The position numbers and the translations under genes were made by a program. Shown here in pieces: positions 50,375-62,300 of a stretch of 64,000 nucleotides of DNA (the stretch's first letter is position 1; each line of letters begins with the position of its first letter). Below the pieces are notes generated by a model. That model did no database searches, was not told the origin of the DNA, and saw only the letters and a list, made by a program, of their open reading frames with translations. Source of the DNA: Liolophura sinensis (taxonomy: Eukaryota > Mollusca > Polyplacophora > Chitonida > Chitonidae); assembly GCF_032854445.1 (NCBI RefSeq), contig NC_088304.1, forward strand, positions 29,397,732 through 29,461,731. Direction: 5' to 3'.

Positions 50375-53300
50375 GCATCAACAGCAGCAGCAGCAGCACA
50401 GTGAGCTGTGTCTGTATGTGTGTCTGATAACTGAAGTCATCTAAAGCTGGACACAGAAAAAAGGAACTGAAGAAAGACAATGAAATTCTACAACTGTTTT
50501 CTTTTACAGGCCAGCAGATTTTCTTACATACAAGCTCTAACACTATATTAGTTAGCCTCTGCTTCTCTGCTTCAGACGGAACATCTGTACCGAGGGTTAC
50601 TGAGGAGTGTTATCCACCCACTGGGGGCCCCTGATGCCACAATAGGGCTCAGGCCCGGAGACCTGGCCGATCATCTCAGAGAGGTATAACACGTTGCATT
50701 TTGTTGGATTTCTGAACTTTATATCACATTGCCATGCTTTAATTCTGCCTCTGTGACATGCTTGATTTTTCACATTGTCATGATTTCTATTCTTAATATA
50801 AAGCATTTTAGAGTCAAATTTTCTAAAAATGTTGCATACTGTACATGTAGGCCTATACAATACATGGTGTATTATACTGTGTACATGTAGGCCTATACAA
50901 TACATGGTGTATTATACTGTGTACATGTATGCCTGTACAATACATGGTGTATCATACTGTGTACATGTAGGCCTATACAATACATGGTGTATTATACTGT
51001 GTGCATGTAGGCCTGTACAATACATGGTGTATTATACTGTGTACATGTAGGCCTGTACAATACATGGTGTATTATACTGTGTACATGTAGGCCTATACAA
51101 TGCATGGTGTATTATACTGTGTGCATGTAGGCCTGTACAATACATGGTGTATTATACTATGTACATGTAGGCCTGTACAATACATGGTGTATTATACTGT
51201 GTACATGTAGGCCTATACAATACATGGTGTATTATACTGTGTACATGTAGGCCTATACAATACATGGTGTATTATACTGTGTGCATGTAGGCCTGTACAA
51301 TACATGGTGTATTATACTGTGTACATGTAGGCCTATACAATACATGGTGTATTATACTGTGTACATGTAGGCCTATACAATACATGGTGTATTATACTGT
51401 GTACATGTAGGCCTATACAATACATGGTGTATTATACTGTGTGCATGTAGGCCTGTACAATACATGGTGTATTATACTATGTACATGTAGGCCTGTACAA
51501 TACATGGTGTATTATACTGTGTGCATGTAGGCCTGTACAATACATGGTGTATTATACTGTGTACATGTAGGCCTTTACAATACATGGTGTATTATACTGT
51601 GTACATGTAGGCCTATACAATACATGGTGTATTATACTGTGTGCATGTAGGCCTGTACAATACATGGTGTATTATACTGTGTGCATGTAGGCCTGTACAA
51701 TACATGGTGTATTATACTGTGTACATGTAGGCCTGTACAATACATGGTGTATTATACTGTGTACATGTAGGCCTATACAATACATGGTGTATTATACTGT
51801 GTGCATGTAGGCCTGTACAATACATGGTGTATTATACTGTGTACATGTAGGCCTATACAATACATGGTGTATTATACTGTGTGCATGTAGGCCTGTACAA
51901 TACATGGTGTATTATACTGTGTACATGTAGGCCTATACAATACATGGTGTATTATACTGTGTGCATGTAGGCCTGTACAATACATGGTGTATTATACTGT
52001 GTACATGTAGGCCTATACAATACATGGTGTATTATACTGTGTGCATGTAGGCCTGTACAATACATGGTGTACTATACTGTGTACATGTAGGCCTGTACAA
52101 TACATGGTGTATTATACTGTGTACATGTAGGCCTATACAATACATGGTGTATTATACTGTGTGCATGTAGGCCTGTACAATACATGGTGTATTATACTGT
52201 GTACATGTAGGCCTGTACAATACATGGTGTATTATACTGTGTGCATGTAGGCCTGTACAATACATGGTGTATTATACTGTGTGCATGTAGGCCTGTACAA
52301 TACATGGTGTATTATACTGTGTGCATGTAGGCCTGTACAATACATGGTGTATTATACTGTGTACATGTAGGCCTGTACAATACATGGTGTATTATACTGT
52401 GTACATGTAGGCCTATACAATACATGGTGTATTATACTGTGTGCATGTAGGCCTGTACAATACATGGTGTATTATACTGTGTACATGTAGGCCTGTACAA
52501 TACATGGTGTATTATACTGTGTGCATGTAGGCCTATACAATACATGGTGTATTATACTGTGTGCATGTAGGCCTGTACAATACATGGTGTATTATACTGT
52601 GTACATGTAGGCCTGTACAATACATGGTGTATTATACTGTGTGCATGTAGGCCTGTACAATACATGGTGTATTATACTGTGTACATGTAGGCCTGTACAA
52701 TACATGGTGTATTATACTGTGTACATGTAGGCCTATACAATACATGGTGTATTATACTGTGTGCATGTAGGCCTGTACAATACATGGTGTATTATACTGT
52801 GTACATGTAGGCCTGTACAATACATGGTGTATTATACTGTGTGCATGTAGGCCTATACAATACATGGTGTATTATACTGTGTGCATGTAGGCCTGTACAA
52901 TACATGGTGTATTATACTGTGTACATGTAGGCCTGTACAATACATGGTGTATTATACTGTGTGCATGTAGGCCTGTACAATACATGGTGTATTATACTGT
53001 GTGCATGTAGGCCTGTACAATACATGGTGTATTATACTGTGTGCATGTAGGCCTGTACAATACATGGTGTATTATACTGTGTACATGTAGGCCTGTATGT
53101 ATGTAAAACATCAATCAGCATCCATCCAGTTAGATTCTTTCTGATATTATAGAATATATCAAATAATTACCTTTCACAAAATATCGGCCTATTCTGTGCA
53201 AGTCCTACTGAGTTCAAATCCGGTAATAAATGTCCTACAATTTGAAAGGCAGGTCACATTATAATTTTTTTAACCTTGAGAATCATTTTACCAGTATGAA

Positions 53301-56300
53301 GAGTACAGGTAAGAGTCTAATGTTTACTGAAAGGCAATAATCTTTAGCTATTCTTGGTAAATACACAAAGTTAGATTTGATTAGTGAATATGGAAGCTTT
53401 TGCTAAAGATTTCAGGTATCGCCTCTTTGAAGAACTTTCCTGGCCAAATCAAGAATGAATTTTTATGTGTAAAATATAAACAATTTCTTCTAAATATGAG
53501 TTGTAAATTAAGCAATATTGAAGTAGAAATGGGTAGCCTAGCTTCTAACTGAAAATAAAGCTTTCACCATTTATATTGCTGGAGACACAAGTTAGGCGAT
53601 TTCTGGTGAAATAAATGGTGACTAATTTGGGATAAGATGCACATTTTTTAAAATCATTTTCATCCAAAGCACTCAGCCGATGTCATTTGGCCTGTAGAAA
53701 ACCTCCTCCCCGGTACGGCTGCCTGTGTATTGATCTTCAACTCCATACTCTTATTTCAGTTTCCCAAACTTTATTTTCAGATATTTGACTTGGACAGAGA
53801 TGAACATGAAGTGTTCATCAGGGAAGAGCTCATACAAAAGGTAAATGCATCGAATTAAATCATGTTCATCAAATTAATACTTAGTGGATCATTGCCATTG
53901 ATTGACTGACATATTTTATCTACTATAGACTGTATTTGAAACTGTATTTATTATTTGTATAAAGGTTAAATGTCAGGATTTACTTCACTGATAAAAGTGA
54001 TATTTCACTCAGTTATAGAAATCACTTTTGTTGTTACAGTTTGATATTTCACACCCAGATGTCAGGATGTCAAAAAGAACCATTTTGTTTTATGACGCTC
54101 CAATCTGAGTGGGATGGTGTCATAATACAAGTGTAGTAAAGTTTAAGATTCTTACGGCACGCATCCAGACATGGCGTCAGTCATACATGTACCCGATGAA
54201 ACTGTATATTATGGAACGACCGTGTCGTGATTTGAACCAGTGAGGTGTGGGATTGTAATCTGCGCTACTAACCACTGCACTACTATTTGTAATTTTAATA
54301 CAAATTGTAAATGAATTTACATGTATGGTATAATTTAAATGTTTTTTATACCAGCCCCAGGATCTCCGCCTACATTTCACAGTATCAGAGGCCTCCGGTT
54401 TGAGACCTGCAGATAGCTCAAGTAAGGATGCAAATTCACATAATTATGTGTATTTAAGTTTATCAATATTCAGTCAAGCTGTTGATATTGATACATGTAC
54501 CAATACACACATCATCCAATACACACACACATCATCCAATACACACACACATCATCCAATACACACACATCATCCAATACACACATCATCCAGTACACAC
54601 ATCAGCCAATACACACATCATACAGTATACACATCATCCAATACACACACCATCCAATACACACATCATCCAGTACACACATCAGCCAATACACACATCA
54701 TCCAATACACACATCATCCATTACACACGTCATCCAGTACACACGTCATCCAATACACACATCATCCAATACACACGTCATCCAATACACACATCATCCA
54801 GTACACACACATCATCCAGTACACACACAGCATCCAATACACACAGCATCCAATACACACATCATCCAATACACACATCATCCAGTACACACGTCATCCA
54901 ATACACACATCATCCAGTACACACGTCCTCCAATACACACATCATCCAGTACACACGTCATCCAATACACACATCATCCAGTACATACATCATCCAGTAC
55001 ACACACACATCATCCAGTACACACACAGCATCCAGTACACACATCAGCCAATACACACATCATCCAGTACACACGTCATCCAATACACACATCATCCAGT
55101 ATACATGTCATCCAATACACACACCATCCAATACACACATCAGCCAATGCACACATCATCCAGTACACACGTCATTCAATACACACATCATCCAGTACAC
55201 ACATCATCCAGTACACACGTCATCCAATACACACATCATCCAGTATACACATCATCCAGTACACACATCATCCAGTACACACGTCATTCAATACACATCA
55301 TCCAGTACACACATCATCCAGTACACTCGTCATCCAATACACACATCATCCAGTATACACATCATCCAGTACACACATCATCCAGTACACACGTCATCCA
55401 ATACACACATCATCCAGTATACACATCATCCAGTACACACATCATCCAGTACACACGTCATCCAATACACACATCATCCAGTATACACATCATCCAGTAC
55501 ACACATCAGCCAATACACACATCATCCAGTATACACGTCATCCAATACACACATCATCCAGTACACACATCATCCAGTACACACGTCATCCAGTACACAC
55601 ACCATCCAGTACACACATCATCCAATACACACATCATCCAGTACACACGTCATCCAATACACACACCATCCAATGCACACATCATCCAGTACACACGTCA
55701 TCCAATACACACATCATCCAGTACACACATCATCCAGTACACACGTCATCCAATACACACATCATCCAGTACACACGTCATCCAATACACACATCATCCA
55801 GTACACAAATCAGCCAATACACACATCATCCAGTACACACGTCATCCAATACACACATCATCCAGTACACACATCAGCCAATACACACATCATCCAGTAT
55901 ACACGTCATCCAATACACACATCATCCAGTACACCCGTCATCCAATACACACATCATCCAGTACACACATCAGCCAATACACACATCATCCAGTATACAC
56001 GTCATCCAATACACACACCATCCAATACACACATCAGCCAATACACACATCATCCAGTACACACATCATCCAATACACACATTATCCAATACACACATCA
56101 TCCAGTACACATGTCATCCAATACACACATCATCCAATACACACGTCATCCAATACACACATCATCCAGTATACACATCATCCAGTACACACATCAGCCA
56201 ATACACATCATCCAGTATACATGTCATCCAATACACACACCATCCAATACACACATCATCCAATACACACATCATCCAGTACACACGTCATCCAATACAC

Positions 56301-59300
56301 ACATCATCCAGTACACACATCATCCAGTACACACGTCATCCAATACACACATCATCCACTTGATGTTTCATGTAATATACAATTACATATACATCTACAT
56401 GTAAGTGCACAGCTAAAAAACGAAAGCTTGTGCTACATTTTGATGATCAGTATTTCAGAACTGCTGATGGTGGCGAAACTAAATAGCTAAAATTTGAGCC
56501 TTTTGGTAAATATAACCAACCCATACCTTTACTATTTCTCTTTAATCTGACACACTGTACATGCTTCATTGTTTTCAGGCGTGTGCGAACCATACTGCAT
56601 CCTCAGTCTTGTATCCACATCGAAACACGTTTCGCGCTCCCCGAAATCCTCACCCAAAGTATCACCCAAAGGTTCTCCCAAACCCAAGCGGAAGTCCAGT
56701 AACACATCCAATGTGTCCACAGATAGTAGCGAGGTCAGGTACACCCAGTCTGCGAAGGGAGGTAACAACCCACGCTGGAACGAACAGTTTGAATTGTGAG
56801 TACATGTTTCTTTCATGTTAGTAACATACATTTATCAACCTCAACTCTTCAGAAAATATACATGCATATCATCAAACATAGCTTAAAACCATTATTCCTT
56901 TAGCAATCATGCTGCACAAAGTGAAGTCATTTTAGCATTTTATCACTATCATTGTAACCTGTTGAGATTGACAGAAATGTAAAATCTTGAGTTCCTGAGA
57001 AAACAACTTGTCAAAATACTAGCACATTTTACATGGGTACACGAAAACAGCTAGTAATTAAAGTTAGCCATTGTGTGTCAAGATCCTCTGCTGTCTACTC
57101 TATGTTCCAGAGGCAGTGTTGAATAGTTCTCATCAACATTGTTTTGTCTTGTTGTCTTTTTTGTTCAGTGACTTATACGACCACACAGGAGATGAGCTAC
57201 ACGTGTATGTGTGGGACAACACCAAAGACTCTCCGCTCTACGGGACTAACCACTGTGTCCCCTCCACCTCCGAAAAACCACTCGGATTTAAAACGTAACC
57301 ATCCAGTTATTCTTCTGCATGCTTGTTGACGGACAGATTAATTGGCCAATTCTTGGATAATGGGATAACACTTTGGAATTTTATTTCATACCATATTCTC
57401 AAAAGGAATTTAAATGATGTGTCAAAGTCGGTAATAAAGCAAAAGGCCAGGCAAAACTGTCCTAAAATTATATTTCTGTATTTTTTAAACTTTTATTCAG
57501 GACCATGAAAGGCATTACAAAAAATAGTGACCTTTTGATGAGAATTTCACATACAAGGACATTTTGAAAATAATTCCTAGTGCAGAAAAAGAAATTCTGA
57601 TGGCTTTCATTTCAGCATTTATTTGGCTTTATGTACACTTAAATATTTGTTTTTACAGGTCCTGTTTCTTGGTATAATTTATTAATTTACTAATGGCCAT
57701 TTGCACACACACATATGGACAATGCTACATGTACAGCTGTACAATATATTGAGAACTTTACAGCTCAAACTTAAATGTATGTACCTCTTTTTGTTAGCCC
57801 CTGGCATATATACCTATGAGAAAACAGTAGATGGTTTAGTGTTGCTTTTTTTGTCGCCGTTGTTGTTGTTTAATGAGGAATCCTAGCAGGAAGAGCTGGA
57901 TTCAAGCCTGCTGTGCCACACTGATCGAAGACCTGTTTGCCAAGGTGTTGTGATGTTTTAATTAGATCAAACAGTGTTATGTTATCGATGCAGAAAAGCT
58001 AGATTATACAGGTGTGTTTTGCCTGTTTGGGTTGCAGGATATTCCGCTACATCCGTCACAGTGTGGAGCATGGTAAGACGGGACAAGATTACCTTGGCAT
58101 GTGTGTCATACCTCTCAAGGTAAGCCGGGATTTACAATGTTACATGTATCTGCTTATAACCTAATTTGGTAGTTGTTGTTGACTTTTTCAGAATTTGAAA
58201 GCTCAAATTAGCCAGTTGTTCCAGGTGGTGTTTAGAAAACCACTGGTTATCAACTTTTATCAAAATTCAACTGTTTATCAAAATAATAAAGCTAGTTACT
58301 ACCCAGCCTGAGCAGTAGCAAGGATATTCTAATTGCTGTTGATAAATACAGTAGAGGTATGTATGATATGTGATTCATGGGACATTCTGTGATTCTGTTT
58401 GTGGGACATTCTGTTTATACATGTAGGACGTTCTGAGATTCTGTTTGTAAGACATTTCATAATTCTGTTTGTAGGATATTCAGTGATCCTGTTTGTAGGA
58501 CATTCAGTGATTCTGTTTGTAGGATGTTCCATATTTCTGTTTGTAGGATATTCAGTGATTCTGTTGGTAGGACATTTAGTGATTCTGTTTGCAGGATATT
58601 TAGTGATTCTGTTTCTAGGACATTCCATGATTCTGTTGGTTGGACATTCAGCGATTCTGTTTGTAGTATATTCCATATTTCTGTTTGAAGCACATTCCAT
58701 AATTCTGTTGGTTGGACATTCAGCGATTCTGTTTGTAGTATATTCCATATTTCTGTTTGAAGGACATTCCATGATTCTGTTGGTTGGACATTCAGCGATT
58801 CTGTTTGTAGTATATTCCATATTTCTGTTTGAAGGACATTCCATGATTCTGTTGGTTGGACATTCAGCGATTCTGTTTGTAGTATATTCCATATTTCTGT
58901 TTGAAGGACATTCCATGATTCTGTTGGTTGGACATTCAGCGATTCTGTTTGTAGTATATTCCATATTTCTGTTTGAAGGACATTCCATGATTCTGTTGGT
59001 TGGACATTCAGCGATTCTGTTTGTAGTATATTCCATATTTCTGTTTGAAGGACATTCCATGATTCTGTTGGTTGGACATTCAGCGATTCTGTTTGTAGTA
59101 TATTCCATATTTCTGTTTGAAGGACATTCCATGATTCTGTTGGTTGGACATTCAGCGATTCTGTTTGTAGTATATTCCATATTTCTGTTTGAAGGACATT
59201 CCATGATTCTGTTGGTTGGACATTCAGCGATTCTGTTTGTAGTATATTCCATATTTCTGTTTGTAGGACATTCCATGATTCTGTTTGAAGGATATTCCGT

Positions 59301-62300
59301 GATTCTGTTTGTAGTATATTCCATATTTCTGTTTGAAGGACATTCCATGATTCTGTTTGAAGGATATTCCGTGATTCTGTTTGTAGGACATTCCATGATT
59401 CTGTTTGAAGGACATTCCATGATTCTGTTGGTTGGACATTCAGCAATTCTGTTTGTAGTATATTCCATATTTCTGTTTGTAGGACATTCCATGATTCTGT
59501 TGGTTGGACATTCAGCGATTCTGTTTGTAGTATATTCCATAATTCTGTTTGAAGGACTTTCCATGATTCTGTTTGTAGGATATTCCGTGCAATGGTGCAG
59601 AACAGTGGTTTGACTTAACAGACAAGTGTAAAGTGACCGGCAGACTCAAACCAGCTGGTCAGATTAAAATAAAACTATCCATTTCCCCGAGGGAGGTTCA
59701 GGTAGGTCAGGTGCCCTGGTAATTGTGGTGTCTGGGGATGAAGTGTTGGGGGATAAAGTGGAATCTGTGGGTGCTGATGGTGGAGTACTCAGTCAGTGTA
59801 AGAATTCCAGAGTAAAAGTGGATTTATAGAGTGACCCTTAGGTCTTCTGAAATAACTATGGTTAAATTATTTCTTTTCTTTTTTTTTTAAATAATGGTCT
59901 TTTAAATTAATTGTTAATATGATTTTGGAATGTTTACACCTGGTTTATTTCTCTGGAACTGGAGTAACCTTTAAATATCTATCTGTGTCCCTCTGCAGAT
60001 TGATCATGTAGACAGCGTGGACAGTTCTGCCCCATCAGGCAGTGGTTACTCTGCCACGGACAGTTACTTCCACGCCCTCCAGCACATGTTACGCCATTCC
60101 GTCAAGGTGCAACGCATAATGCACCAGTCCGCAGCTGTCAGCACGGAGCAGATTGACGGGTCGCTCAGCACGCAGAAGCGCAGAATCATGGATCTGTTTG
60201 CAGTGTCCTCCAACATCAGCAAACTCTCACAGGCAATGCTGTAAGTACATGAACATGCAAATATGTAGGTCCATAGAGAGATTTTGCTCATTTTGGACCG
60301 ATTTACCAGTGTATTGTGATGTTTTAACTAGATCCTACAGTGTTATGTTATCAATGCAGAAAAGCCAGAGCATTTCAAGTGTGTTCTGCCTGTTTGGGTT
60401 GCACGATATTCCTCTACAAACATCACAATCTGGAGCATGGTGTCATTATGCTCATGTGTCATTAAAGGTGCTTGCTTTTCTATTGATGGGACACAGCGGG
60501 AGCAGGTTCAAACCTGACCTTGGGTGGGAATTTGTAGATTAACCTTCTCTTACTGTTTCTGTGGCGTGGGTGACAATAAGCAGTGGAGGATGCTCTGGTA
60601 TCCATGTGCACGGTCTAACATGTGTTAGAGATCGCTTGTCTTCCAGCAATATCGTGGTAAAGTACGTCAGTTGGTTCCACTCACAGAAGACACAAATGAA
60701 ACTGACTGCCAGGATATGATTAAATTCTTGAGTAAATAAATAAACCAGCTGTCTCCACATTTAACCCATAAACATGTATGTTTCAGGGTTTTTGATATGT
60801 TTTCACTGCATTGAATATTGAAATGAAAGATGTTCATTTCATCTCCCCAACGTGATGAGTTAAAGACCCACATGATTCATGTAATGACGTCCATGATTTT
60901 GGATATGCCCAAATTAAGACCAAAAATTACCCAAAACATCCAAAGCTTAATGTGTCCAAATTGAGGTAATCCAGTACTCTGCATATTTCACTCTTAATTA
61001 TGTCACCTGTCTAAAGTGGCCCCGCAGAACATTTACCTGTGTTGTATTTGTATTTTGCGTAGTCACCTTGTGGTCATCCTGCAGTGGTCTGTGGGACACG
61101 AGAGTTGTCACCTGTCTAAAGTGGCCCCACAGAACATTTACCTGTGTTGTATTTGTATTTTGTGTAGTCACCTTGTGGTCATCCTGCAGTGGTCTGTGGG
61201 ACACGAGAGTTGTCACCTGTCTAAAGTGGCCCCACAGAACATTCACCTGTGTTGTATTTGTATTTTGTGTAGTTACCTTGTGGTCATCCTGCAGTGGTCT
61301 GTGGGACACGAGAGTTGTCACCTGTCTAAAGTGGCCCCACAGAACATTTACCTGTGTTGTATTTGTATTTTGCGTAGTCACCTTGTGGTCATCCTGCAGT
61401 GGTCTGTGGGACACGAGAGTTGTCACCTGTCTAAAGTGGCCCCACAGAACATTTACCTATGTTGTATTTGTATTTTGTGTAGTCACCTTGTGGTCATCCT
61501 GCAGTGGTCTGTGGGACACGAGAGTTGTCACCTGTCTAAAGTGGCCCCGCGGAACATTTACCTGTGTTGTATTTGTATTTTGCGTAGTCACCTTGTGTTC
61601 ATCCTGCAGTGGTCTGTGGGACACGAGAGTTGTCACCTGTCTAAAGTGGCCCCACAGAACATTTACTTGTGTTGTATTTGTATTTTGCGTAGTCACCTTG
61701 TGGTCATCCTGCAGTGGTCTGTGGGACACGAGAGTTGTCACCTGTCTAAAGTGGCCCCGCAGAACATTTACCTGTGTTGTATTTGTATTTTGCGTAGTCA
61801 CCTTGTGGTCATCCTGCAGTGGTCTGTGGGACACGAGAGTTGTCACCTGTCTAAAGTGGCCCCACAGAACATTTACCTATGTTGTATTTGTATTTTGTGT
61901 AGTCACCTTGTGGTCATCCTGCAGTGGTCTGTGGGACACGAGAGTTGTCACCTGTCTAAAGTGGCCCCGCAGAACATTTACCTATGTTGTATTTGTATTT
62001 TGTGTAGTCACCTTGTGGTCATCCTGCAGTGGTCTGTGGGACACGAGAGTTGTCACCTGTCCAAAGTGGCTCTGCAGAAGTCGTTAGAAGCTGTACAGAT
62101 GGCTTGGATCACCATGCAGGTTGGACTCACAGAGGTGTCGGCCAAGATGCCGCTCACTGACAATGAGGTGAGACTAGATTTTCATTACAGTTCAGTCAAT
62201 GTTAGATAAACATGTGTGTTTTTGATCCTCTCTTTCTTACATGTATTTGATATTTTATAAAGATTTGTCTGGGCTTAAAAGCATAGTTTTACCCGCAAAA

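Larger units (their letters stand above)
39516..50575. other. Intron 1 of the UNC13-family gene (11 kb)
   Basis: No further coding exon is recognised. Contains six or more tandem arrays (listed separately), two SINE fragments, and AT-rich filler. Confidence 0.65.

Noticed and set aside
50079-50543. Poly-Met open frame on the minus strand
   Set aside because: Translation of an (ATC)n microsatellite.
54400-56490. Open frame of ~700 codons read as a large repeat protein
   Set aside because: Produced by a 16-bp unit with no stop in any frame; equal-length frames exist in all three registers and it lies in an intron.
58329-59613. Open frames of ~400 codons on both strands
   Set aside because: 24-bp periodicity keeps both strands open; the sense frame differs from the exon 8 frame.
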